This document shows positions 25,616 through 36,539 of a DNA stretch of 64,000 nucleotides, in pieces. Position numbers and translations under genes: made by a program. Source of the stretch: Lumnitzera littorea. Lineage: Eukaryota; Streptophyta; Magnoliopsida; Myrtales; Combretaceae. Each line of letters starts with the position of its first letter. Within the stretch, counting starts at the first letter, position 1. The stretch lies in NCBI GenBank assembly GCA_024138015.1, contig JAMXBB010000007.1, positions 83,597,086 through 83,661,085 on the forward strand, read 5' to 3'. The notes under the pieces are model-generated. The model did not search any database and was not told where the DNA came from. It saw only the letters and a program-made list of their open reading frames with translations.

Positions 25616-26835
25616 AAGCCACACTCGAAGGAATTGGAGCAATTCCAACCACCGTTGTGACTCTCCCACGACGCGAGCTCCTCAACCTAGCTCCCCCTAT
25701 CTACTGCTATAACTCGAAACTCCTCCACTATCGAAACCCTAACCATTGCACCATCAATTATGGCCGTGAGCAGTTGAAGACAGCGGCCATCCAACTTCGT
25801 ATTACGCTTGTGACCAGTTGAAGACAACTTCTATCCACCTTCGTGTTACGCCTGTGATCAGCTGAAGCCCCTAGATTACGCCCATGACCCCTTCCTGGCG
25901 ATTATCTTAGTTGACCTGATTTGATCCATGAACGACTCATCTGACTCGCTCCAGGTCCAACCTACGTACCCAACACATTTGAAGTCTTGTTTTTTTTTTT
26001 TTTTCTTTATTTGATTATTTAGTTGTTGTTGTTGTTTTATTTATTTATTTTTTATTTATCATGAATTTAAATGTAATAATAACAAAAAATAAAGAAAAAG
26101 ACAAAAATAAAGAAAACATGAAAAAAAGAAAAATATGGTAGTTATTTTATTTATTTTTAGTCTAATAGATAAAAATAAATATAAATAGAATAAAAAAAAG
26201 AAATAAACAAAAATAAATTAACCCTTTACAAATTAGGACTACTCTTAGATTTTCCAAAAAATATATATATAAAATTTAAGACCTTTGTTAGAATTTTTCT
26301 TAAATAAACTAAATTAAACTAAAAACGTAAATTCAGCATATTTCCAAATTAAAATTTACTCAATCCACTAAAGTTTTCGTAAAAAGAACTATGTATGTCT
26401 AATCCTGAATAGCGAGTACGTAGGCACCTATGGGGTGATGATAAAAATTAAAAAAAATATTTTTGCTTTTTCAAAATTAAAAGGTGATTTTTAAGTTTAA
26501 TTTTAATTTTGGAAAGTTAATGGTATCCATAAGGGTTTAAATCTTTAACTGTATAACCTAAATCTCTGGTTTTCAAAAAGTTTTTTCAAAAATTAGTTTT
26601 TTTGCAAACTAGTGGCTAAGTTATAACCAATCCACCCAATTGATTGGTTATAACTTAACTGTCTTTCCCGACTCCAGTCGGGTGGTGACTGTAAAGTTGT
26701 TTTCAAATTGAAAAAATGATTTTCTTTAAACCTTAGTTAAGGATTGGTATTAAACAGGTAGGGTTTAGTACTAATCGATTTAGAGAAAACTTAATTTTTA
26801 AAGAACTAGGAGGTGAAAAACCACGCTCGACAACT

Positions 26836-26853
26836 TGGCGACTCTACTGGGGA
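26836..26853 (+). other. Primer-binding site, tRNA-Arg type
   Basis: TGGCGACTCTACTGGGGA begins three bases after the LTR end. It matches the TGGCGACTC-GCTGGGGA-type site that, from established knowledge of Ogre elements, pairs with tRNA-Arg. Confidence 0.8.
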
Positions 26854-27429
26854 CATCAAGAAGGTTAACCATTCGACTTTCTAAAATTAAAATTAATCCT
26901 TAAAAATCACTTTTATGTAATTTATTTACTTATTTGTCCTTTTTTATACCATAGTTGTACTAACATTTTCTTTGTAGGTTGAGTTTTATTTATTTAATTT
27001 GGGAAGAATTTATTTTATGCACCATAAACGCATGATAGATATGGTCGAACCCGGGGCCGTCTTAAGACCTTAAGATTGGGGGGCCAATGTGCAGGCTCTG
27101 GGTACTGTGGTGTAAGCACTGCTCGGGGTTGATTAAGCTATCCTCACTTAAGCTTGATGTGACCAATGAAAGTGTTCTTTAATAAGTGAGGTCATATAAG
27201 CTTAAGAACCTTTAGAACCTACCCTTTATGCATTTACGACATCCAAAATAAACGAATAATCAAGCAAGATGGAAATAAAAAAAAAATGACTTAGAGTTTC
27301 CTTGATTTCCCTTGTAATTTTCACATATTGTAAATGTAGAATTGCTGTAAATAGGTTTTGTTGTTATCAGATGATCTTGTAACATAGTTTCTCATTTGTA
27401 ACTTAGAAATGGCTTGTTCATCATCCAAC
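26854..27429 (+). other. Element 1 leader (5' untranslated)
   Basis: Noncoding leader. The block at 27003-27230 (TTTATTTTATGCACCAT onward) recurs in element 2 at 43955-44180 and, inverted, in element 3 at 52790-52945, so it is a conserved leader. Confidence 0.65.
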
Positions 27430-28870
27430 TCTGTTTACTTCAAGGAAAAATTTGTAAGCAAGCCCATTTGCTCTAAACCCATCCTGGACTAATGGTTACG
27501 ATACTTCAATCCAAGGGAACAAGGGACCATCTTTAGTAAGATTAGGCCTATTCTATCACTTCCTAAAGTAAAGATAGAGATTAATTTGATTAGGCCTTTG
27601 ACTAACTTTTGGGAACCCAAAGAAGTAGCTTTTTGAGTTGGGCTACACTTGATTAGCCCAACACTTGAAGAATACACCCAATTACTCCATACCCCTTCTT
27701 TAGAAAGAATATACACCCCAAATTTAGAAATGGATCTTGTGAATACGAAAGTGAACAAAACCTTTAGAAGTTATAACAGTAACTACATCAAACTAGAGGA
27801 CTTAAAAGTGTGGTTCACCACTGAACCTAAATCCAACCAATGGGGTATCTTTTATGGCAATCTCAAAGCTTGGGGATAGAATAGAATAAAAGCCCTTATC
27901 TTAGTTGCATTCTGGATCCTCCTATTCCCTAACAGAAAGTTCCTCTTACATTTTAAGGTCATTGAGTTAGTATTTTGAAAGAAAAGAATGATGGCACACT
28001 AAAGACCAACATGGTATTACCGATAGTATGGTTCGTGAGCCATATGAAATGTTATCGACTTGACCTAATCTGAAGAAAGTTTGCCTACAACATCGATCTA
28101 ATCGATTCATTCGTCAATAAGGCCCATCTCCCAAAAGGAAAAACCACATATTACTGGGTAGACATATTGAGAAACTTGCAAGTCATTAATATCCTATGGA
28201 TAGCAAGATGGAGTAACTTCAAAAGGCTAATCATAGTTTGAAAAAATTATCAAGCAATACCCCTAATCAAGATTAAGTTATGCACAAGCTATTACCTTAA
28301 CAACATGATCAAACATTTCGGACGTATCCAGGATATAGTCTATAGACCTCCATTGGATATCATGACCTTGGATTATGAAAATCTTCAGATTTCATTGCCA
28401 CAAAAAATGTCCAAACTCAAGGCAATCAAACAGTTATGGGAAGCAAAGACTGTCAACTTAAACATTGATTTAGGAGAATGGCTAAGAGAAGCGGACAAGC
28501 ACTGAGTTACTAAAGAACATTTGTACGATCAACTTCATAAGGTTGGGGAGATCCAGTATCTAGCACCAAAGGTCATCCAACCCGCAGTAGCTAAACTAAA
28601 TCTTGAAGTCAAGACCTACATAGACCAAGTACAAGCCTGAGTAGAAATAATCTATGAAGAATGAGATAGGTGGGAGGATCTCTTTTGAGAATTAAAACAA
28701 CGTTCCAGGGCCTTAGAACATTAATTGAGGATGACCCAAAAGAAGCTCAAAGAATTTGAAGAAATGGAAGAGCCTAATTCAGGAAAAAAGAAGGGAGCAC
28801 TAGTAGAGTCCAATAAGCAGAGAAGGGGAATGCTTGTCAAATGCCAGAAGAACATTCAAAGATAGGAATA
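27430..28870 (+). pseudogene. Element 1 ORF1 (extra ORF upstream of gag), broken
   Basis: The translated pieces parallel the ORF1 region of element 2: KIRPILSLPKVK, then PLTNFWEPKEVAF, then PTLEEYTQLL, then RIKALILVAF, a LLFPNRKFLLHFKVIELV-like strand and a stretch with VWFVSHMKCY-like text. The order (TLEEY, a middle segment, then a LFP...VIELV hydrophobic stretch) resembles the plant-specific DUF7745-type domain often found in Tat-lineage elements; this is from memory and unsearched. The C-terminal part is charged and coiled-coil-like. Several stops (for example after KAWG) break it. The function of Ogre ORF1 is unknown. Confidence 0.6.
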
Positions 28871-29155
28871 ATCTTTTTGAATGTATTTTCTTTTTTTCAA
28901 ATAATGTAAAAGGAAAACACCACAAAGCTACAAAAAAAAAAAAATAATAAATAAATAAAATTATCATCTTGCTAGTTATTAGTCAATTCTACCTCTTTGC
29001 ATTCGTGTACCATGTATTTCTTAGTTTCTCATTTATCCCTTTTAAAATATTGGTGTGCTAACTTGTTGAAAAGTGATCTTATCTAGGTTACCAAGATAGC
29101 TCCCAAACGTCAAGCCTTCTAGAGAAGTTCTATAAGAACTCGCTCAAAAATCAAA

Positions 29156-30560
29156 ATGGCCAACCAAGGAAACAACAACAACACCAACAATGGCAATGGC
29201 AACCTCGAGGTTATTGACCCTACTGAGTTGAGGTTCCAATCTTTAAAACAAACAGTAGGAAAGATTGCATATCAACTGAGCTTTCTTAATGACTTCATCT
29301 CTCTACTTAGGTCCATGGCTCCATCAAATGAAGAGAGTTCTAAAGCCCGATATGGAAAGAATACTAAGGCCCCATGCCTCAAAATAGAAGAAGCCTACCT
29401 TAAAGTCAATCAAGGCTTTGAGTCCTTTGAAATAGAAGGGTATTTCCAAAGGCCAACCCAACTTTTGAGTCGAGTACTTACTCATTCTCGATCAACCCAA
29501 AGCCTGAAGTTGACCAGGATAGATTGAAAGAGCTGAAGAAGCAGCTAACTTAACAAATTACTAAAAAAATGAAAATGCTCAAAGGGTATGATGGATTCGA
29601 GCATGTCGGCATAACAGACTTCTTTGCTTATGATTATGGAAGCTTCCCAAAAAAGTTTAAAGTACTCGACTTTGAAAAATATAATGGGACTGAATGCCAC
29701 AAGTTGTACACCTAGCTGTATGTACGCAAGATGGGCAAATATGTATAGTATGACCAGCTCATGCTCTAGACCTTTCAAGACAGCATGACAGACCCTGCCT
29801 TGACCTGGTAGGCCCAGTTGGACTTGAAGAAGGTGAATACATGGGAGATGCTGGCCAGAGCATTCTATGAGCAAAATAGAATTAACATTGAAGTGGCACC
29901 AAACATGATGGATTTGGTTTCCCTTAGGAAGAGGCACAATGAATCCTTCAAAGAATATGCCCAAAGGTGGAGGTCCTTAATTACAAGGGTATCTACCCCT
30001 ATGATTGAGAAAGAGCTGATCGTAACTTTTATTAACACTCTTGAGAGGCCCTATTTTATTCACCTAATCAGACAAGCCTCTTTAACTTTATAGAAGTAAT
30101 GGCAGCAAGGTGTCGAATTGAAAGTGTTGTTTCCTCTAGTAAGCTACAAGAGATAGCAGATAAAAGACTACCCTTTGCTAAACCTACTAACAGTAAGCCT
30201 AAAGAAGCTATTATCAGCATGGTCAATTCAAATGCTAGGCCTAACTCCCAAGTCTCTTTCAAGACAAATCCCTTATCAACTCAACAACAGTAAAGAAGCC
30301 AACTACAGGTTAGTAGAACCCTAAGGCATTTCACCAGAATAACCATTCCACTCAATCAGGTACTTAAAAAGCTAAGAAGAGATAATCTGCTCTATTCTAA
30401 AGCTCCAAGTGAAAGGTATAAGCCAAGATTTTTTTATCCCAATGCAAGATGTTGGTATCATCTAGGGTAGGTGGGCCATTCAAATGACTCATGTTGGAGG
30501 TTGAAAAACAAAATCCAAGACTTAATTGATGAAGGTATAGTATAACTAGATTTTATAGAG
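29156..30560 (+). pseudogene. Element 1 gag (capsid and zinc-knuckle region), broken
   Basis: An asparagine-rich start (MANQGNNNNTNN) leads into IDPTELRFQSLKQTVGKI, then a MLKGYDGFEHVGITDFFAY-like segment and the KFKVLDFEKYNGT capsid strand. The retrotransposon-gag core (29818-30093) holds FYEQNRINIEVAPNM, RKRHNESFKEYAQRWR and EKELIVTFINTLERPYF. Near 30447-30535 a C-x-YHL...GH...C knuckle is followed by LKNKIQDLIDEG, as in Tat/Ogre Gag. The frame is broken by stops and shifts near 29528, 29710-29820 and 30093. Gag forms the virus-like particle and binds the element RNA. Confidence 0.8.
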
Positions 30561-30989
30561 GCTCCTACTCCAAACGTTAACAATAACCCCCTGCCAAACC
30601 ATAGGCCCATCATTAATATGATATCTAACCACTCAAAGCCTGCCATCAACACGATCAATCCCAACTGAGAACCTAAGGTTTATAGATTCTACAAAAAGAG
30701 GAGAAGCAAATTCCATAAACTAAAAGGTACACTTTCCATGTGCCTGTGGCCCCTGAAAATTATAAAACTACCCCTCTCAACTATCAAGCAATAAACCAAG
30801 GGTAGTCAAGCTCGCTTGTAGGGGGGATTACTTGCTTCGGTAAAATCTATAATCCGAAGGAAGACTTGAAAAAGATGGTCCTGCTGGAAATGCCAACCAT
30901 TGAATAAGCTAAGCATGAAGAAGGATTAATTGCCTTCACCAAGATGATTAAGTTTAGCGAGTATAAAATAATGGATCAGCTCACTAAGA

Positions 30990-31700
30990 CTTTAGCATAA
31001 ATATCCCTTATGGGTCTGTTGATGGCATCGAACCCACATCGAGAAGCTTTGTTCAGAATGCTAAAGGCAGTCAAGGTCCTTCGTGAAATCCTAGTTGAAA
31101 GGAATGGCTTTGTCACCAATTCCATCATCACTATGGATCAAATTTCCTTCTCTGTCGAGGAATTGAGCGAAGAAGGTAACCAACACGTAAAGCCTTTGTT
31201 CATAATAGTGAGGATAAATAACATCATCGTAACAAGAGTCCTCATTGACAACGAGTCATCTCTAAATGTTCGTCCTCTGGCCACCCTGGATGTATTGGAT
31301 ACCGATACAACCACTATCAAACCAAGTTCAACAATAGCAAGAGCTTTTGATAGATCTAAGACAGAAATAATAGGGGAGATCGACTTACCAATTGATATCG
31401 GCCTACAAACGTTCAACATCACATTCTAAGAACCTTCAATCTGTTATTAGGAAGGCCTTAGATACATTCAGCAGGGGCCATACTGTTAATTCTTCACCAG
31501 AAAGTTAAGTTCATCTCTAATGGCCAGGTCTTCACAATTCTAGGTGACTAAGATTATGAAATCTATAAAGAGACAACCATACCCTATATTGGTACAGAAG
31601 AACAAGAGGACCTTTAGACTCCAAATGTTTGATGAGGTATGCATGATCACCAATCAATAGAAAGATGGGAGGCCAAAATTCAAAGAAGGCTAGTTTGGGA
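30990..31700 (+). pseudogene. Element 1 aspartic protease region, broken
   Basis: A 139-residue open segment (31010-31429) starts MGLLMASNPHREALFRML and contains the flap-side strand KPLFIIVRINN followed by RVLIDNESSLNV. In this family the motif is usually VLIDNGSSLNV; the catalytic Asp is kept and Gly has become Glu. The frame then breaks, with downstream pieces matching element 2 up to the intron. The protease would cleave Gag-Pol during particle maturation. Confidence 0.75.
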
Positions 31701-31962
31701 TCTATAGGCTAGGATGCATTTTCACTTCAATGGAAGAGTTACAGAGAGTGCAAACCAGGGGTAGAAAAGGTGACAAGTTTTATCATACACCAATGACCTT
31801 CCCTCCATTATCAAAAACTTTCATTTAAGCCAAAGCCTAGAACTTAAAACCTACCAAAGAAGGCACTTCCAACATAAATGAAGGGGCTGGCCTATCCAAC
31901 AAATTCCAGTACTTGAATAATTGGTTCTCTATCCCTGTGAATAGTAATATGTCTTCCCTAGG

Positions 31963-32131
31963 GTAAAGGATGAATCATGATCCAGTATTTTATGGAATTT
32001 AGTAATCAATTACCTTTGTTCTTCAAATGATTGTACTCGAAAGAGAGTTCCCTTAAATAAAATTAGTTTCTTTTCCCTTTATTCCTGCCTTACTTACACT
32101 CTTCCTTTTACATACTTTTCTTTTTCTCTAG
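31963..32131 (+). other. Candidate Ogre-type intron between protease and RT
   Basis: A 169-bp noncoding stretch starts GTAAAGG (preceded by CCTAGG) and ends after a long pyrimidine tract at TTCTCTAG. Reading is open on both sides in compatible phase. Element 2 has the same layout at 59598-59767 (170 bp). Splicing of an intron at this place is established for Ogre elements; for this copy it is inference. Confidence 0.7.
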
Positions 32132-33130
32132 ATCCAACGATCCGAACAAAGGCCATGGATACCTCGCGCAGATAGGTGATGAAGATATTGATATCACTTT
32201 TAGCCTTACTAGGTTAGTCGTTAAGAATGATGTCAATGACTATAATGACATGCAAGAAAAATGGCAAAAACATGAAATGAGTAGAATTTCCATTAACGAG
32301 CTAACTAAGATAATTAATGTCGGGACGAATGACAACCTTAAGGTATTGAAGATTAGGGGAAATTTGAAAGAAGATCAAAAGGCAAAGATAACCACATTAC
32401 TATCTGAATACCAAGACGTATTCGTATGGTCTTATGAAGATATGCTCGGATTAGATTTGTCAATTGTAGTCCATTGTTTACCTACACAAGAGGATATCAA
32501 ACCTAAGAAACAAAAATCAAGAAGATTTTGACGATGTTCTATTGAAAATCAAGGAAGAAGTCAGAAAATTACTGGAGGTTGGTTTTATTGCGGTATCTGA
32601 TTATCCCAAGTGGGTGGCTAACATTGTGCTTGTAATAAAGAAGAATGAAAAAGTTAGAGTGTGTGTGGACTTTCGAGATCTTAATGAAGCAACCCCTAAA
32701 GATAATTTTCCCTTCCCCATATCGATGTTTTGGTCGATAACATAGTCGAAAACCATCTTTTCTCTTTCGTGGATGGATTTTGCAGGTATAACCAAATTAG
32801 AGTAGCTAAAGAAGATAAAGCTAAGACGACATTCATCATAACTTAGGGCACGTTTTGCTACAAAGTAATGCCTTTCAGAGTAAAAAATGCCGAAGCAACT
32901 TACCAAAAGGCCATGGTAGCAATCTTTCATGACATGATGCATAAAGAGGTTGAAATATATGTTGATGATATGATTGCTAAGTCCAAGGAAGGAGAAAATC
33001 ATGTGGAAAGTTTAAGGAGATTGTTTAATAGGTTGAGAAAATTCCAACTGAAGCTCAACCTAGAGAAATGTACTTTTGGAGTGACATTAACGAAATTATT
33101 AGGTTTTATAATTAGCTAAAGGGGCATCGA
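32132..33130 (+). pseudogene. Element 1 reverse transcriptase, broken
   Basis: After the intron come a linker (KIRGNLKEDQKAKITTLL, YQDVFVWSYEDMLGLD), then RT motifs in order: IKEEVRKLLEVGFI, YPKWVANIVLVIKKN, KVRVCVDFRDLNEATPKDNF, AKTTFI-like, MPFRVKNAEATYQKAM, and the active-site box YVDDM (32958-32972), then LRKFQLKLNLEKCTFGV and LLGFIIS. Breaks occur at 32529-32541, near 32745-32868 and at 33118. RT copies the element RNA to DNA using the tRNA primer. Confidence 0.88.
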
Positions 33131-33770
33131 AGTGGACCTTGATAATGTCAAAACGATAGTTGACTTGCCTCCGCTACGTAAACTCAAAGAAATTAGAGGT
33201 TTGTTGGGCCATTTAAACTACATTGCCCGATCATATCCCAACTTACAGATACGTGCCGTCCTTTGTTTAAGTTGTTAAAAAAGAATGCCAAGATCAACTG
33301 GGATGAAGAGTGCGAGCAAGCCTTTACAACAATCAAAGAATACCTCATGAACCCTTTAATTCTAGCAGCTCTAAAACCTGGGAACCCTTTATTCCTATAC
33401 TTAACAATATTACTAGAGTCCATGGGGTACATGCTTGGCTAGAAAGATGAGGAAGGGAAGGAACGGGCTGTATACTACTTGAGCAAGAAATTCACTAAAG
33501 GGTAGCAGAAATATTCAAAAATTGAAAGAACCTACTGTGCTTTAGTTTGGGTAATGCATTGGCTTCAACAATACATACTTTACTACCAGGTTGAATTGCT
33601 GACTCAATACGGTCCCTTGAAGTACTTGGTAGACAAACCAGCCTTAATTGGTAGAATCTCAAAGTGGCAAATGCTACTGTTAGAGTTTGTCATTAAGTAT
33701 GTAAACCGGAATTCAATCAAGGGGTAAGCTCTAGTAGATCAATTGGTAGAAAATCCCTTTAATAGCACTC
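33131..33770 (+). pseudogene. Element 1 RT thumb/connection and first RNase H, broken
   Basis: Fragments across frames read LFKLLKKNAKINWDEECEQAF, EYLMNPLILAA, a YYLSKKFTKG-like motif, then YSKIERTYCALVW and PLKYLVDKPALIGRISKWQM. These are the usual RNase H block of Ty3/gypsy pol. Several in-frame stops are present. Confidence 0.75.
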
Positions 33771-33839
33771 CCTAAGAGGAACAAGTCAATTTCCCCAACG
33801 AGGATGTCTTAGTAGTTAAGGGAAACTCTAATAAAGAAG

Positions 33840-34240
33840 AAGATGAAGAGCTACCAAAATGGAAAATGTTCTTTGATGGTACAGCCAACGTGTTTGGGTG
33901 TGGAATTGGGGTAATATTAATATCCCTTGAAGGTACTCAATATCCTATGGCCATAAGGCTCATTTTCCCATACACTAATAATATCGCTGAGTATGAAGCA
34001 TGTATCATAGGACTCAAGATGGCCTTAGATAAAGACATTCAAGAATTAGAAGTGTACGAGGACTCTTCACTCATTATTGGCTAAGTTCAGGGAGAGTATA
34101 AAACTAAAGATCCTAAGCCGATGCCTTATCACTGGCACTTGACTCAATTAATGGAGAATTTCAAAGAAATCACCTTTAATCACGTACTAAGGACTCAGAA
34201 TCAATTTATTGATGCCTTAGCCACGTTAGCATCTATGATC
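33840..34240 (+). pseudogene. Element 1 second (archaeal-type) RNase H, broken
   Basis: The open segment 33866-34084 holds MFFDGTANVFGCGIGVILIS, FPYTNNIAEYEACIIGLKMAL and VYEDSSLIIG: the D, E and D positions of an RNase H fold, followed by stop-broken text with DALATLASMI. A second RNase H downstream of the usual one is a known feature of the Tat/Ogre lineage and supports this classification. Confidence 0.8.
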
Positions 34241-34339
34241 TAGATATTTAGTGGAGTCGAGATTTAGCCTCTTACTATTGAAATTAAAGACAAGCATGCC
34301 TTATGCCTAACAATTGAGGGTATGAACAACCAAAAACCA

Positions 34340-35590
34340 TAGTACCATGATGTTAAGATGTTCCTACAACAAGGCACATACCCTAAAGAAGTCGAGAAAA
34401 AAGACAAAAAGATGATTAGGAGATTGGCCACTCAATTCTTAGTAAGCGAGTCCACTTTATACCGGCGCTCATTTGGTAGTATACTCTTAAGGTGTGTGGA
34501 TTACAAAGAGGTTGAGAAGTTAATAAAAGAAGTGCATGAAAGAGTATGTGACCCTCACATGAATGGATACATGCTAGTGAAGAAAATTATGAGGCTAGGG
34601 TATTATCGATCAACAATGGAAAGTGATTGTATTGAACATGTTAGGCATTGTCACTTATGCCAAGTTTATGCAAATAAGATAAACGCCTCACCTCAGGAAC
34701 TACACACCCTCTCAACACCATGGCCTTTTTCAATGTAGGGCATAGATATCATTGGCTCGATCACTCCAAAAGCGTTTAATGGGCATCACTTCATACTAGT
34801 CGCCATTGACTACTTCAGCAAATGGGTTAAGGCTTCATCTTACTCGAATGTTACTAAAGGGGTTGTAGTTAAGTTTATCAAAAGAGACATCTTGGCCTGA
34901 TACAAGGCCTTGGAAATGATCATCATTGACAATGGCACTAATCTCAACAACAAGCTTACGTTAAAATTGTGTCGACAGTTTCAGATCATTCATAGGAACC
35001 CTACTCCTTATCAACCCCAAATGAATGGAGCCATTGAAGTAGCCAACAAAAACCTCAAAAGAATCATTGAAAAAATGGTTGTTACATATAATGATTGGCA
35101 TGAGATTACCCTTCGCACTCATGGCCTATTGGACTTTTGTTGGAACGTTGATTGGGACAACATTGTACTCTTTAGTATATAGCACTAAAGTAGTGTTACC
35201 AGTAGAGGTTAAGATCCCGTTGCTTAGGGTACTATTAGAAACTCAGTTGGACGAAGGCGATTGGGTAAAGAAACGCATCAAGTAGCTGAATCAGATTGAT
35301 GAAAGAAGATCGACAGCCTTGTGTCATAATTAGTGTTATCAACAAGGAATGGCTCAAGCCTTCAATAAAGGGGTACAATCTCAAAACCTCAAAGAAGGAG
35401 ATTTGGTGTGGAGAAAAGCTCTCCCCAACACACAAGACTCCAGAAGGAAATTTGCTCGTAATTATGAAGATCCTTATGTCGTAAAGTGAGTATTATCAAG
35501 AGGTGCTTTGATTTTGTCCTAAATGGATGGTCCGGATTTGAGAGACCTTGTAAATGCCGATGTTGTAAAATTGTACTATCCATAAGTATT
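34340..35590 (+). pseudogene. Element 1 integrase, broken
   Basis: The N-terminal zinc finger (34358-34738) has the H...H...C..C pattern: HERVCDPHMNGYM, then CIEHVRHCHLCQ. The core follows with GIDIIG (first Asp), IDYFSKW, IIIDNGTN (second Asp, near 34926) and NPTPYQPQMNGAIEVANKN (Glu near 35036). The C-terminal part reads PLLRVLLETQLDEGDW and ends near NADVVKLYY-like text. No chromodomain follows, as expected for Tat elements. Stops at 34738, 34900 and a shift near 35100 break it. Integrase joins the cDNA to host DNA and leaves 5-bp duplications. Confidence 0.85.
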
Positions 35591-36239
35591 CAGTGGAAAT
35601 TTTACTCAAAACACGAAAATGCCAATCATTTTGAATGTAATTGTGGTCTAATTTTCATTATCTACAAGTAAATTTGGTATCCTTGGTCATTGTCATCATT
35701 GGAATAGTCACCCTCTCCATGGAAAGGTCGAATTCCCTTTACTCCATTTCATCGAACCCATATACTGCAAACAAGAGAGGAGTTAAGGAACGAAATCTAA
35801 AACGTTGGTAATTAACAAAATTCTTTAAAAAACTTTATTACGGATTGATCCCCCTCGATGGGGAGTTTTATTGTCTGTTTTTGAAGGGAATGCGAAACTT
35901 GAGTAAGCAATCACGATAGATGAGAATAAGGCTTTTGGTTCATAAAAGTTCCTAAGAGATGAAAATAGGGGGTAACTTTCTCTATCGAGTTAATTTCCAT
36001 GATTTCTCCAAAAGAGCTGGCGAAGTTTTAATCATTTTACATCAAGAACATCCGGTTTGATAACAAGGGACTAAAACATGAGTCAGTGATTTATGATGGG
36101 GCTTTTAAAAAAGGTTTGACATGTTTAGGCGCTATTGAGAAAGACCAGGTAAGTAGTTCCACATAATGTTGGCACATCGATTTTTGAATTTCGCACTTAC
36201 ATTTAGACTAGTTTTTTGCTTCTAACAATCTTTTTGAAT
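35591..36239 (+). other. Element 1 3' noncoding region
   Basis: No coding potential. It parallels element 2 at 63200-63840, including TTTATTACGG-TTGATCC and the GGGGAG--TTATTGTCT block. Confidence 0.6.
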
Positions 36240-36535
36240 CAACCCATAGGACACTTACCTTCCACATCGAAGTGATTAGCCAATCCTTGAAGATGTGATC
36301 TTAGCTCAATCTCTCTTCCAAATTCATTAAGGAAGCCTATGATGCATTGCTATTTCAAGTAAACCCATCATAGGGCACTTCCACTTTATTCACCAAATTT
36401 CTCTCAAGCAAGCCCATAGGATACTGCCACTTTATTCACCAAATTTTTCTCAAGCAGGTCCATAGGGTACTTCCTTTCGCTAAGTTTTCTCATAGCAATC
36501 CTATAGGGCACTTCTCTTCATCCGGTTCCTTTTGA
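36240..36535 (+). repeat. Degenerate CCCATAGGACACTTCC-type repeats
   Basis: CCCATAGGACACTTACC, CATCATAGGGCACTTCC, CCCATAGGATACTGCC, TCCATAGGGTACTTCC and CCTATAGGGCACTTC recur about every 60 bases. Related text appears at the end of the window (63905-64000). Confidence 0.75.
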
Positions 36536-36539
36536 CATA

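Larger units (their letters stand above)
24465..26832 (+). repeat. Element 1, 5' LTR
   Basis: A 2368-bp direct copy of 39235-41670. It begins TGTAAACAAC and ends CTCGACA. It holds an A-rich block, a tRNA-like segment (24870-24960), an ACGT-core region (25010-25180), a decayed TATA position (TACAAATA, 25481-25488), a (CT)n tract and A/T-rich U5-like sequence. Confidence 0.88.

Noticed and set aside
29545..29964. 139-residue minus-strand frame
   Set aside because: Antisense shadow of gag; the plus strand shows clear capsid motifs across the same bases.
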